Shown piece by piece: positions 17,677 through 27,274 of a stretch of DNA of 64,000 bases. The notes beneath the pieces are model-generated. The model was not told where the DNA came from. It saw only the letters and a program-made list of their open reading frames with translations, and searched no databases. Positions within the stretch are counted from its first letter, which is position 1. Every line of letters starts with the position of its first letter. The translations under genes were made by a program, and so were the position numbers. The DNA is from Acetohalobium arabaticum DSM 5501 (GTDB lineage: Bacteria; Bacillota; Halanaerobiia; Halobacteroidales; Acetohalobiaceae), in contig NC_014378.1 in NCBI RefSeq assembly GCF_000144695.1, positions 1,367,833-1,431,832 on the forward strand, read 5' to 3'.

Positions 17677-18432
17677 TTAATCAGCCAATACTGTCTTTTC
17701 TACAATCTTCTCCACAGACTCTACAACTGCAGACTCATCAGGTAAATCTATCAAAGGCTTACCATGCAAATCATACTCAAGAATCTCTTCATCCCGGGGA
17801 ACTGTACCAATAACTTCTAACCCGGTTTTATCTATCTCATCCTGTAAGATTTCAAGCTCATTCCCTGTTGTCTTGGTAACAACTAAATATATTTGATCTA
17901 CCTTCAAATCCAGATCATCCACGATTTCTTTTACTCTACCAGCAGATCTAATCCCCCGGGCACTAGCATCACTGATAACATATAAAGCATCTATATCCTG
18001 AGTAGTCCTACGGCTTAAATGTTCCAGTCCCGCTTCATTATCCATTACCATATAAGGATAATTATCATTTAACTTATCTATAAATTTCTTTAACAGATCG
18101 TTAGGATAACAGTAACACCCAGATCCTGTTGGACCTCCCATTACCAGTAAGTCTACATCCTTCTCTTCAGATAAAGCACTGCTTAATTGGAGTTCCATAT
18201 AATTGATCTTATCCATTCCCGGTGGAATCTCATCCTTTTTATCTTTAAATTCCTCTAAAACCCTGGTTATCTTAGCCTGGACTTCCATACCTAATGCTTC
18301 ATTTAAATTAGCATTGGCATCAGCATCTACAGCCAAAATAGGCCGTTCATCATTCTTGATTAATGCTCTAATCATTAAAGCAGTAAAGGTAGTTTTTCCT
18401 GTCCCACCTTTCCCTGCTACCGCTATATTCAC
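17677..18432 (-). CDS. CODH/ACS nickel-insertion ATPase, CooC/AcsF type
   Basis: A 251-aa MinD/NifH-like P-loop ATPase that loads nickel into CO dehydrogenase or acetyl-CoA synthase. The deviant Walker A is GKGGTGKTT (8-16). The Ni-binding CxC pair is C106 and C108 in GSGCYCYPND. Walker B-like VMDNEAGLEHLSR and the switch region follow. The start is GTG with GGAGGG 6 nt upstream. It lies between acsV and acsD. A second homologue opens the operon. By position next to the corrinoid genes this copy may be the acetyl-CoA-synthase-dedicated AcsF and the first one the CODH-dedicated CooC, but the assignment is inference. Confidence 0.9.
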   Translation of the reverse strand: MNIAVAGKGGTGKTTFTALMIRALIKNDERPILAVDADANANLNEALGMEVQAKITRVLEEFKDKKDEIPPGMDKINYMELQLSSALSEEKDVDLLVMGGPTGSGCYCYPNDLLKKFIDKLNDNYPYMVMDNEAGLEHLSRRTTQDIDALYVISDASARGIRSAGRVKEIVDDLDLKVDQIYLVVTKTTGNELEILQDEIDKTGLEVIGTVPRDEEILEYDLHGKPLIDLPDESAVVESVEKIVEKTVLAD

Positions 18433-18498
18433 AATATTCCCTCCTTTATTACTATATTTAATATTTATAACATCTATTACTCTATTTAATGGTCAACT

Positions 18499-20433
18499 TT
18501 AATCATCACTGTTAGTCTCTGTAACAGATGGAAAGAGACTTAGATCAGTATGGGGAATGAACTGAGCTGAAACAAATTCATCCATAAACTCTTGGCTTTG
18601 ATCTTCCGCACTCAGTTCCAGATAAGTCATCTTATTAGCAATCTCATTAACCTGATCAAATTTTTCTTTGGATAATAGACTCATCTTTGCTCCTTTTAAA
18701 GAAGTATTTCCTACAAATTTAAATTTATCATTCGGCAAATCAGGTAATAAACCAATCTTCTTGGCATCATCTATATTAATGTAATTACCAAATCCACCTG
18801 CAACTAATACTTCTTCAATAAAGTCCTCTGTCAGTGACATATTCTGTAACATCATTCTAATCCCAGCATAGATTGCTCCTTTGGAGCGCAGTAGGTTCTT
18901 GATATCATTTTCTGTAATAACTATATCCTCATCTATTCCTGCTTGTTCTTCCCAGACTAATACAAATTCTGTTTCATATTCTCTCTCTCTTAATCGCTCA
19001 TGTTCAAAATCAGATTCAAACTTACCAGAACGATTAATGATTCCTACTTCATTCAAAGTAGCAATCAATTTAATTAATCCGGAACCACAGACTCCAATCG
19101 GCGGACGAGCATTAATAGTACTATACTTTATTTCATACGTATCTTCATCTATCTCAAAAAACTCAATTGCTCCGCTCATAGCTCTCATACCATACTCTAT
19201 TCCTCCGCCTTCAAAAGCAGGTCCTGCTGAACAAGAGCAGGTAATTAACCAATCCTGATTACCCAATACTAATTCGCCATTAGTACCAATATCAATAAAT
19301 AATGTTATTTCTTCTCGTTTACCTATTTCTGTTGCTAAAACTCCAGAAGTGATATCTCCACCAACAAAGCTACTCACTCCCGGAAGATAATGAATCCAAC
19401 CTTCTTCCTTAATCTTGATACCTAATTCTTCAGCCTGTAGAGGCGGAATAAAGTTAACAGTTGGAATATAAGGTTCCAGGCGAATATTATTCGGGTCAAT
19501 CCCTAAAAAGAGATGACTCATGGTTGTATTACCAGCAAACACAGCTGTCTTTATATCTGCATAATCAATACTTTCTTTGTTAACCACATCATCAATTAAT
19601 TCATTAATAGTATCAATTACAGCCTGATGAAGTTTATCTAAACCATCATCATTCTGTTTTGCATAATTGATTCTACCTATTACATCATCACCATATCTTC
19701 CCTGTTTATTATAAAGACCGCTAGTTGCTACTGATTCACCTGTTTCCAAATTAATTAATTCTAAAACCATTGTTGTTGTTCCAATATCAACTGCAATACC
19801 ATAATCAGGCTGTTCATAATCTGGAGCATTCAACTCTGATACTTCATAATTATCATTAGCTAACGCCAGAGAAACCTGTGTTTGCCAATTATTATCCCTT
19901 AAATGTGAAGCTAAATCCTCCATTACAGATAATGAAGTTGTTAAACCAGGCCAGTCATGCCTCTGATTAAGTCCAGTATATAACCTATCTAAATCACTAG
20001 CATTATTAACTAATGTTGGTTCATCCAACTCTAAATCTACTCGCTTATAAAGCGGGTCTAACTCTATTTTTTCAGCAATCTGTATTTCTTTTTCAGTTAA
20101 TAACTCTTCATCTTCTGCTTCTTCAGCTACAAAAATCTGATGTTCACTTAAACGAGACTCTGGTGGAATTTCAATCCTTACATCTTCAATCACTTCTGTC
20201 TGGCACGCCAGGACATAACCTTGTTTCAACTTGTCAGGGGACAGACTCCCCTGAGCAAGTTGATTAACTTCTCCTTCTTTAACAATTACCTGACACTTAC
20301 CGCAACTACCAGCTCCACCACAGACTGCCTTAAGTTCAATTCCTGCTTCCACCACTGCTTCCATCAGGTTAGTCCCTGAATCACAGGTGAACTCTATTTT
20401 TTCTGAGTCTAGCAAAAAATTAATTACTGGCAT
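18499..20433 (-). CDS. acsV: Corrinoid protein reductive activator (ASKHA/RACE type) with ferredoxin domain
   Basis: A 644-aa ATP-dependent activator that reduces accidentally oxidised Co(II) of the corrinoid Fe-S protein back to Co(I). The N-terminal [2Fe-2S] ferredoxin domain (1-95) has C38, C44, C47 and C77. A linker region (about 95-210) precedes the ASKHA ATPase domain (DUF4445, about 220-640), with phosphate loops YGIAVDIGTTTMVLEL and TLFIDIGTNGELVLG, the SCSAGPAFEGGGI block and VLVAGGFGNYINIDDA. The start is ATG with GGAGG 7 nt upstream. It lies between acsC and a cooC-type gene, matching the acetogen cluster type. Confidence 0.95.
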   Translation of the reverse strand: MPVINFLLDSEKIEFTCDSGTNLMEAVVEAGIELKAVCGGAGSCGKCQVIVKEGEVNQLAQGSLSPDKLKQGYVLACQTEVIEDVRIEIPPESRLSEHQIFVAEEAEDEELLTEKEIQIAEKIELDPLYKRVDLELDEPTLVNNASDLDRLYTGLNQRHDWPGLTTSLSVMEDLASHLRDNNWQTQVSLALANDNYEVSELNAPDYEQPDYGIAVDIGTTTMVLELINLETGESVATSGLYNKQGRYGDDVIGRINYAKQNDDGLDKLHQAVIDTINELIDDVVNKESIDYADIKTAVFAGNTTMSHLFLGIDPNNIRLEPYIPTVNFIPPLQAEELGIKIKEEGWIHYLPGVSSFVGGDITSGVLATEIGKREEITLFIDIGTNGELVLGNQDWLITCSCSAGPAFEGGGIEYGMRAMSGAIEFFEIDEDTYEIKYSTINARPPIGVCGSGLIKLIATLNEVGIINRSGKFESDFEHERLREREYETEFVLVWEEQAGIDEDIVITENDIKNLLRSKGAIYAGIRMMLQNMSLTEDFIEEVLVAGGFGNYINIDDAKKIGLLPDLPNDKFKFVGNTSLKGAKMSLLSKEKFDQVNEIANKMTYLELSAEDQSQEFMDEFVSAQFIPHTDLSLFPSVTETNSDD

Positions 20434-20472
20434 ATCCTATCCTCCTTAAGACAGACTGTAACTGCCTGTATA

Positions 20473-21825
20473 TTACGCTTCTAATTCATCTTCCCATCTA
20501 TTAGCAATAAAGTTTGTAAGTCCAGAAGCTTCACGCGGTCCAACGACTACATCCCAACCGGATTCTTCTTCTAATTTACCGCTAATTACAGCTACATGGC
20601 CGGAAATAGTAAGTTTATTATGGTCTACTCTATCACCAATATCAGTCTCTTCGTTGACGATTTCAGCAATCTTCTTACCGCCGAACTTATCTGCTGCCCA
20701 GGCTGTCAATAAAGAAGTACCATCAGTATCAATTGGAATAATATAGGCATCAGATGGAATCTCACCTTCTACACTATAATAAGTTAGAGAGAAGTTAGTA
20801 GTAATTATTACAGGTGACTTCTCATCCGGTTCACCTATTTCATTTACTTGATTTGGCTCTACAGTAACCGGAACCCGTGGATCATTATAAATATTCTGTC
20901 TAACTGTCAACACAGGAAGCATTTCTGATAATTCAACTGTTTCACTCAACACTACAATACCAGCATATTTAGCTATATAAGTACTGGCCTGTGCAATTTC
21001 TTGGGCCGGAGTCTCTCCCGAAGCAAAGGTAATTGTTGGGAAAGCAAATGGTCTAAACTTATCATTAATACACTTTCTTCTAATTACAGTCTGGTCAGCT
21101 AATACTTGTGATGCATTTCTAGCTCCAGAATCTATAACTAAATTTTCGTAATCTAAGTCTTTAACTTTTTCAGCTAATTCAGCTAGACTATTTAAGTCTT
21201 CTCCTTTGACTGCTAATGGACATTCATTTTCTTTAGCTACCTCTGTCATCTCTTCATAATTATCTTCAGTAGCAGCATAGATTAATGGATTACGGTCAGC
21301 AACTACTTCTAAAGCATTTTCAACTGCCTCTACATCTTCAGACACCAATATTAAAATTCGGTCAGTATTATCAGCAACAATTTCTACTGCTTCTTTGAAG
21401 CTAGCAGCATCATCTGAATCATTAGTAACTGCTACCATATCAACTTCTATTACCTGTCCTACCCGTTCAAAAGTCAACTGATCAATCTGTTCTACTCTTT
21501 CTTCTATTGCCTCAGCATCAGCAGCATCACTAACTGAGATTGCAACTCCAGTTTCATTAAAGAAAGTCTTATCATGTCTGAATATCTCTGTTTCTTCCCC
21601 TAATGTCCGTTCATAATCCCCCACCCCAATAGTAATATCTGTAATTGGAGGTGCAGCTGCTGCAGCTAAAGCCTCTCGTGCTTCATCTGATACATCAGGA
21701 CATTCATCTAAAGAAGCCTTATCTTCAGCTAATTGCATAGCAAATGCCATACAGGTTGGATGCCCACAGTCTCCACAGTTTGTCTGAGGTAATTTCTTAT
21801 AAATTTCTAAACTTGATAATCCCAT
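20473..21825 (-). CDS. acsC: Corrinoid Fe-S protein large subunit (CODH/ACS gamma)
   Basis: The 450-aa large subunit of the corrinoid Fe-S protein, which holds the [4Fe-4S] cluster and the cobamide-binding domain. The cluster cysteines are C17, C20, C25 and C42 (NCGDCGHPTCMAFA then DEC). The central TIM-barrel part is followed by the C-terminal corrinoid-binding domain (about 320-450) with ITTNFSLTYYSVEGEI, DTDGTSLLTAWAADKFGG and VVGPREASGLTNFI. It is very acidic. It is separated from acsB upstream by a palindrome (see that entry). The start is ATG with AGGAG about 10 nt upstream. It partners with AcsD and receives the methyl group from AcsE. Confidence 0.96.
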   Translation of the reverse strand: MGLSSLEIYKKLPQTNCGDCGHPTCMAFAMQLAEDKASLDECPDVSDEAREALAAAAAPPITDITIGVGDYERTLGEETEIFRHDKTFFNETGVAISVSDAADAEAIEERVEQIDQLTFERVGQVIEVDMVAVTNDSDDAASFKEAVEIVADNTDRILILVSEDVEAVENALEVVADRNPLIYAATEDNYEEMTEVAKENECPLAVKGEDLNSLAELAEKVKDLDYENLVIDSGARNASQVLADQTVIRRKCINDKFRPFAFPTITFASGETPAQEIAQASTYIAKYAGIVVLSETVELSEMLPVLTVRQNIYNDPRVPVTVEPNQVNEIGEPDEKSPVIITTNFSLTYYSVEGEIPSDAYIIPIDTDGTSLLTAWAADKFGGKKIAEIVNEETDIGDRVDHNKLTISGHVAVISGKLEEESGWDVVVGPREASGLTNFIANRWEDELEA

Positions 21826-21871
21826 AATTTCATTTCTCCTTTCGTAGTGGTTTAGATATTTTAATCTTAAA

Positions 21872-21917
21872 TTTATGTCTATTAAAGTTGGACATAAAAT
21901 TTTATGTCCAACTTTAA
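21872..21917 (-). repeat. 36-bp perfect palindrome with an alternative arm, acsB-acsC intergenic
   Basis: Positions 21882-21899 are exactly complementary to 21900-21917, making an 18-bp stem with essentially no loop beyond the A/T centre. No T run follows on the minus strand, so it is not a standard terminator. The strand TTTATGTC at 21872-21879 repeats part of the second arm's partner sequence, so GACATAAA (21891-21898) can pair either with it or inside the palindrome. A role in mRNA processing or stability between acsB and acsCVD is plausible. Confidence 0.8.
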
Positions 21918-21933
21918 ATTATTTATAACTAGA

Positions 21934-24096
21934 TTACATTAAAGGATCCATATCTAAAGCAGGATGGCCTTTTTCCTGTAAGTAAGGAAGAATCTCTTCT
22001 GCTGCAGTACCTACAGTTTCATCAGCAATTTTATCATAGAAGTCTTCTCCAAGACCTTCTTCTTTAGCCCGTTGCTTGATATCATCTTCAAGCTGTTCTT
22101 TGAATTCTTTCGGCATCCAGATAATACGAGCTATACCACCATCGGCTTGAATGAACTTATCACTAGTAACATAAGTTTTACCGATGCCCATAAAGCCCGG
22201 TGTCTGATTTCCGCCACCTACTGAACCGGCTAGAGTAGAGAAGGTCATGCCAACAGGAGTCTGACCGCCATGTTCACGGTTAACAATCATAATTCCATTA
22301 GCTTCAGGTACCATAGCCATGATGGCCTCAAAGCAACCGCAGGAAGTCATTGGAGATTCCATCATAGAATAAAGATTTACTTCAGTAACATTACCTCCAG
22401 ACTCTTTCTCTGTTCTCTTATTACAGCCTTCCCACTGTCCTTTCTCTTCATCAATCGTTTCGCCTAATTCAATTGGCTGGTTAGGTCCAGCTGGATCAAT
22501 CTCATAAGCAGCCTGAGCATCTAACCAACTGATTGCTCCACATAATCCAACCCGGTCAGGAGTTACAACACAGACATGGTCAGGAGCAAAGGACTGACAT
22601 AATGTACAGTCATAGAAGACATCTACTGATTCATCAGATAATTTCTCCATTCTTTCATCACGCTTATCATAACGTGCCTTTGCTTCTTCTAATTTTTCCT
22701 CTACCTTGTCTTGATCAGTAATTAACCTAATCTGTAATCTATCTATAATTGATGGAAATTCAGACTTAAATTTAGCATAGAGAATTTCACCAATTCCCTT
22801 AATTGTAAATCCTGCTTCTTTAGCTTCCTTGCTGATTCTAATCCAGTTGATATCACGCTGTCCCATATGCCATAAACCTTCACCATAGTTACAGAAGTGG
22901 TGAGTCTGTCTTTCCAATACACCTTCAAAATCCTCTTGCATATCTCGGCCATAGATATCAACCATAATACCTAATGGTAATTGACCGCCCTCTTCAACCT
23001 CATCAATATCAGGACCAATAAGTTCTACATTACCATCTTCCACTTCATCTTTATCTCTTTTCTTAACTAGCTCAAAAGCTGTAGTCCTCTGTCCTCCAAA
23101 CTCAACATACATATCGTCGCTTCTAATCTGCTGTCCTTCAAAAGCAGCACCAACAGTAATTGGAACCGGAATATCAACAATTTCAATATGAATATCTCGC
23201 AGTTCAAGTCCTAACTGAACCATTTCGTCATAATCTTCTTCAACTATATACCTGTCCTCTATCTCTTCTACATCATCCTGATTAGTAATAGTCGGCATTC
23301 CTAAGTGGCTAGCCGCCATTTGTGCAGCCATTTCGACTTCATCTTGATCACCTAAGGCAATAACAAAACCTCTAATTCTTTCTCTAATATAGTCTAAAAC
23401 TGCATCATAATCTCCGCGTTCTTCTCCACCAAATGCTAGGGCAGAACGCATAGCAAAGTTAACAGCATGAACTACCTGAGTAAAGTGACCTAAAGGAAGA
23501 GTATAGAACTCAACTCCCATCTTAACGCCTTGGTCAACAGCCTGGTCAACAACCTCATCACAGAGGAAAGTCAAAATTCCCATAGACTGTAATTCATTAA
23601 TCATTTCGGCTAGCTTTTCAGGGTCATCAGCCTTACCCATAATAACTGCTTCTCCAGGAATTGTAAAGTCTACTAAGTCTATTCCATATTCTCTTAAAAT
23701 TTTATCATTGACAAACCCCATATATATTTCATCTTCATAAGGCTTTTCTTCTTCAACATACTTTAAGGCTTCAATGATTTCAGCAGCTATTGCTGTTGTT
23801 TCACCAGCTAACTTAGCATGCTCAAGATCATATTTATGCTGTATATTCTTCTTATATTTATTCAAAACTGATGGCAATTCACCAAGCTTTGTAACCTTAT
23901 CTCCACCTAAACCTGATATGAAAGGTAATTCATATCCAGTAGTAGGAAAAGCCACTTCAGTATCCGGACCATAGTTTGCAAGTGCTCTTTGTAGTTTGAT
24001 TTCAGCATAACCAGTAGCAACTATGGCACCTTCGATTGCTGCCTTACATACATTAGTCTTTCCTGCTAATTCACGCATATCTCTATCCTTAGACAT
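21934..24096 (-). CDS. acsB: Acetyl-CoA synthase catalytic subunit
   Basis: The 720-aa acetyl-CoA synthase of the bifunctional CODH/ACS complex. It condenses CO (through the tunnel from AcsA), the methyl group (from AcsCD) and CoA on the Ni-Ni-[4Fe-4S] A-cluster. The A-cluster ligands are intact: C497, C500, C509 and C519 with the CX2CX8CX9C spacing of the Moorella enzyme, and the CGC motif C586-G587-C588 that binds the distal nickel. The N-terminal CODH-contact domain (1-310) starts DMRELAGKTNVCKAAIEGAIVATG-like, as in the family. The start is ATG with GGGAGG 7 nt upstream. It lies directly downstream of acsA. Confidence 0.97.
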   Translation of the reverse strand: MSKDRDMRELAGKTNVCKAAIEGAIVATGYAEIKLQRALANYGPDTEVAFPTTGYELPFISGLGGDKVTKLGELPSVLNKYKKNIQHKYDLEHAKLAGETTAIAAEIIEALKYVEEEKPYEDEIYMGFVNDKILREYGIDLVDFTIPGEAVIMGKADDPEKLAEMINELQSMGILTFLCDEVVDQAVDQGVKMGVEFYTLPLGHFTQVVHAVNFAMRSALAFGGEERGDYDAVLDYIRERIRGFVIALGDQDEVEMAAQMAASHLGMPTITNQDDVEEIEDRYIVEEDYDEMVQLGLELRDIHIEIVDIPVPITVGAAFEGQQIRSDDMYVEFGGQRTTAFELVKKRDKDEVEDGNVELIGPDIDEVEEGGQLPLGIMVDIYGRDMQEDFEGVLERQTHHFCNYGEGLWHMGQRDINWIRISKEAKEAGFTIKGIGEILYAKFKSEFPSIIDRLQIRLITDQDKVEEKLEEAKARYDKRDERMEKLSDESVDVFYDCTLCQSFAPDHVCVVTPDRVGLCGAISWLDAQAAYEIDPAGPNQPIELGETIDEEKGQWEGCNKRTEKESGGNVTEVNLYSMMESPMTSCGCFEAIMAMVPEANGIMIVNREHGGQTPVGMTFSTLAGSVGGGNQTPGFMGIGKTYVTSDKFIQADGGIARIIWMPKEFKEQLEDDIKQRAKEEGLGEDFYDKIADETVGTAAEEILPYLQEKGHPALDMDPLM

Positions 24097-24150
24097 CTTA
24101 ACGCCTCCCTTTAACGTATTTTAGGATATTTGTTTTTTAGAACTACTCAA

Positions 24151-26100
24151 TTAATATCTTTCAGTGGTATACTTATCAGATGCCAATACTTTAGCTTTCA
24201 TATCCTGAACCCAAGTACGTTCATCAAGTTCTGCTACTAATTCTTCTACAGCAGCTTCAGGATCAGATTCTAAGATAAAGTAACCATCATAGACATCTTT
24301 AGCTACCTTAGTAGCTACTTCAGTTACTAACCTACTACCAGTAATCTGAGGTAAAACTCCTACATGAGTAGTAAGCCCTATAGTTACACACCAAGAACCG
24401 ATAGAGACAGCTTTCTCATGCATAGGCTCTGGCGCACTGGCAACAATTGGATACTCCCCAATATCTACACCTTTATGATTAGCTAAAGCCGTTACAAATT
24501 CAATTAATCGAGAATTATCAACACAGGAACCCATATGCCAGATTAATGGTAGTTCCTTGCCTAATTCTTCATTAAGCTTACTAAAGAATCGCTTAAGCCC
24601 TTCTCCAGCATACTCTTCTACTGCCTCTGGAAGCATAAAGCCGGCTTTACCTAAAGCATTAGCTACACATCCAGTAGCAACACAGAGTACATCATTTTCA
24701 ACTAAACCTTTAGCAACTTCAGTATGATTCTTATCATGAGTAACTTTAGTGTTATTACAGCCAGCAAATAAACAAATACCTTTAATATCTCCCTCATCTA
24801 TTGCATCATTAATAACACTTAATGGGTCGTCTTCATTAACTTGACTTAAGATATTTTCTATCTCTTCAAAGCTGAATCCAGCCATTAATTTACTCTTATA
24901 ATCTGGAATATTAATTTCCTTTGGACGCTCTTTATAAGCTTCAATTGCTGTTCTAACAATCTCCTCAGCATCCTGGTCAGCTGTAGAATCATTAAATTCA
25001 ATATGTTTAGCTCCAGAAATCTTAGAAAATGGAATAGTTGTAATTATTTCAGTATGATAACAATTAGCCACTGATTGAATTGAAGGCATAATGCACTGAA
25101 TATCAACTACCATTGCATCTACAGCCCCAGTCATAATTGCTAATTCCTGAGAAGCAAAATTAGTAGCTAACGGAACACCTTGACGCATTAAAAGTTCATT
25201 ACCTGTACAGCAGATTCCTGCAACATTGATTCCATTTTCTGCTCCTGCCTCTTTAGCTTCATCTTCTAATTTTTTAGCAGCAGCTACTACTTTTTCACTT
25301 AAGACCGGTTCGTGACCATGAACTATCACATTAACTGCATCTTCATCTAACACACCTAAGTTAGCTTCGGATTCAACTACTTCTGGAGTACCAAAGATAA
25401 TATCTGATAAGTCAGTCCCGATAGTACATCCTGTAAAGTCAGCTAAAGCAGTCTGTAAGTTACCAAAGATTAAATTTAAAGGATCAGAATCGACTCCCAT
25501 TGCTGTTCTGTGCATTGCCTCATTAATAGCATCGTTAATTCCAGTCGGAATAATATTACATTCATTGAAGATCTGATAACGACTCTCGGGAACCATCGGC
25601 TCCAACCAGCTTAATTCCTCACCATGGAAACCAATAAAGTTGCCGATTGCTTCTTCAGCTACTTCTTTAGCTATTTCATTTGTTTCTCTATCCTCAGTTT
25701 CTATCTCTAATTTATCGGCCACCTTCATTAATTTTTCTTTATCTTTTACTTCATAAGAATCAACATGTCCTTCAGCAACTTCTCTAAACAATTCTGCTAC
25801 ATGTCGAGCATGACCAGAATGGGAGGATGTTCCACCAACAGTATGTCTGACTAGATTACGAGCTACAATTGTATAATCTCTAGCTCCACAGATCCCTTTC
25901 TGATTACCCTTTTCATTATAATTCGGATTCACCCGACAAGGCCCCTGCAAACAGATATTACAACAAACTCCTGTGTCACCGAAACCACATTGTGGTTCCA
26001 TCTGTTCACGCAGATCCCAAGTTGTTTCCCTTCCTTCTTCTTCAGCCACTTGAAGCATTTCTTGAGCTGCCGGATCGATTGTTTCTTTCTCAAAAACCAT
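24151..26100 (-). CDS. acsA: Carbon monoxide dehydrogenase catalytic subunit
   Basis: A 649-aa Ni-Fe CO dehydrogenase (CooS/AcsA) that reduces CO2 to CO for acetyl-CoA synthesis. The N-terminal D- and B-cluster cysteines are in CGFGDTGVCCNICLQGPCRV (38-57). C-cluster region blocks include VIVHGHEPVLSEKV, GICCTGNELLMRQG, VVDIQCIMPS, CLFAGCNNTKVTHDKN, VLCVATGCVANALGKAGF and IWHMGSCVDNSRLIEF. The length is close to the Moorella protein (about 674). The start is ATG with GGAGG 7 nt upstream. It is preceded by cooC (146 bp) and followed by acsB (54 bp), consistent with co-synthesis of the alpha2beta2 complex. Confidence 0.97.
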   Translation of the reverse strand: MVFEKETIDPAAQEMLQVAEEEGRETTWDLREQMEPQCGFGDTGVCCNICLQGPCRVNPNYNEKGNQKGICGARDYTIVARNLVRHTVGGTSSHSGHARHVAELFREVAEGHVDSYEVKDKEKLMKVADKLEIETEDRETNEIAKEVAEEAIGNFIGFHGEELSWLEPMVPESRYQIFNECNIIPTGINDAINEAMHRTAMGVDSDPLNLIFGNLQTALADFTGCTIGTDLSDIIFGTPEVVESEANLGVLDEDAVNVIVHGHEPVLSEKVVAAAKKLEDEAKEAGAENGINVAGICCTGNELLMRQGVPLATNFASQELAIMTGAVDAMVVDIQCIMPSIQSVANCYHTEIITTIPFSKISGAKHIEFNDSTADQDAEEIVRTAIEAYKERPKEINIPDYKSKLMAGFSFEEIENILSQVNEDDPLSVINDAIDEGDIKGICLFAGCNNTKVTHDKNHTEVAKGLVENDVLCVATGCVANALGKAGFMLPEAVEEYAGEGLKRFFSKLNEELGKELPLIWHMGSCVDNSRLIEFVTALANHKGVDIGEYPIVASAPEPMHEKAVSIGSWCVTIGLTTHVGVLPQITGSRLVTEVATKVAKDVYDGYFILESDPEAAVEELVAELDERTWVQDMKAKVLASDKYTTERY

Positions 26101-26246
26101 ATTTCCGCCTCCTTTATTTTGCTTTAATATTTTTCACCTAATAACCTCTTGGGTATGTGAGTATCTTCACAATGATCAAAAAATACAAAGCCCATTTATA
26201 ATAGGCCAACTTCATGTTATAAACAAATATGTTTTTCTTAATTGAT

Positions 26247-27017
26247 CTATTCTATCTCACCACCTACCTTATCTAGTAAATTATTATATATGTCCTCCAT
26301 GTCCAAAGCATCATATAATTGACCTACTTCTTGTAAATCCATAAATGAAGCAAGTATTTCTTGATTAAATGGTATATAACCTAAAATATCTTCATCAGAA
26401 AAATTATTAGCAATCAACTCTTTTGCTTGATCATCATAAACTTTATTAGCTACAATTTTAACTTTTGGAATTTCTAAATCAACTGCCATCTCTTTAACAA
26501 TGTTAGCTGTTTCAATACTGGTTTGGCTAGGCTCTATTACAACAATTAAACAGTCTACATCCTGAGCTGTTCCTCGGCTCAGATGTTCAATCCCAGCCCC
26601 CATATCCAAAATTACTACCTCATCTTTATCAACCAACAGTGATTCAACTAAAGAACGAAGAAAAGAATTTTCTTTACAGTAACATTCAGAACCACCTTGT
26701 TTAGCATCACCCATTCTAACAAACTTAATATTTTTCAAATTATAAGCATAATCATCCAATACATCTTCTACATTGGGATTCAAGTTAACTAACGAGCCTC
26801 CATCAGCATTCTTATCCTTGATAACATCTTCTAATTCTACTAATGGTTTGAGATCTACTGCATCCTCCGCTGGAATACCTAAAGTAGTTGCTAGATTAGC
26901 ATCAGGGTCTGCATCAACAGCAAATACTTGATAATCATCTTTAGCAAATAACTTACTTAAAGCTGCAGCAATAGTTGTCTTTCCTACTCCGCCCTTACCT
27001 GAAATTGCTATCTTCAT
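26247..27017 (-). CDS. cooC: CO dehydrogenase nickel-insertion ATPase CooC (operon lead gene)
   Basis: A 256-aa SIMIBI P-loop ATPase that uses ATP to insert Ni into the CODH C-cluster. Walker A is GKGGVGKTT (8-16), and VDADPDANL follows. The metal-binding CxC pair is C112 and C114 in GGSECYCKEN. VILDMGAGIEHLSRG is the Walker B/switch segment. It is paralogous to the 251-aa ATPase later in the operon but clearly diverged from it. It is the first gene, so the operon promoter should lie in the 257 bp upstream. The start is ATG, with only a modest AGGTG ribosome site 9 nt away. Confidence 0.92.
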   Translation of the reverse strand: MKIAISGKGGVGKTTIAAALSKLFAKDDYQVFAVDADPDANLATTLGIPAEDAVDLKPLVELEDVIKDKNADGGSLVNLNPNVEDVLDDYAYNLKNIKFVRMGDAKQGGSECYCKENSFLRSLVESLLVDKDEVVILDMGAGIEHLSRGTAQDVDCLIVVIEPSQTSIETANIVKEMAVDLEIPKVKIVANKVYDDQAKELIANNFSDEDILGYIPFNQEILASFMDLQEVGQLYDALDMEDIYNNLLDKVGGEIE

Positions 27018-27047
27018 CTAATTCAACACCTTCTATATATGAATATT

Positions 27048-27074
27048 ATTATAACATTAACGTTGCACTATCAA
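27048..27074 (-). promoter_or_regulatory. Candidate acs operon promoter
   Basis: On the minus strand TTGATA (27069-27074) and a perfect TATAAT (27048-27053) lie 30 bp upstream of the cooC start. The spacer is only 15 bp, so a shifted -35 (TATTGA, 17 bp) is equally likely. No other hexamer pair in the gap looked better. The remaining upstream bases to 27274 are AT-rich with no gene. Confidence 0.35.
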
Positions 27075-27274
27075 TACACTTCTATATTAAATCTGATACT
27101 CCTGCATTTTCTTCAAAAAAATCAAGTATAGAGATGGCAAGAATTATAATCAATTCAAACCATTTAACATCATGCCATATTTATATTTCTATATTAAATT
27201 TATTATTCCTTCATTTTATTCAGAAAAATTTGGTTAGATAGGAAATACAATTTAAATTAAAAGATTCAACCTCC

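Noticed and set aside
18203-23974. Open frames antisense to acsV, acsB and the cooC-type gene
   Set aside because: They lie wholly opposite strongly conserved acs genes, have no start signals and no domains.
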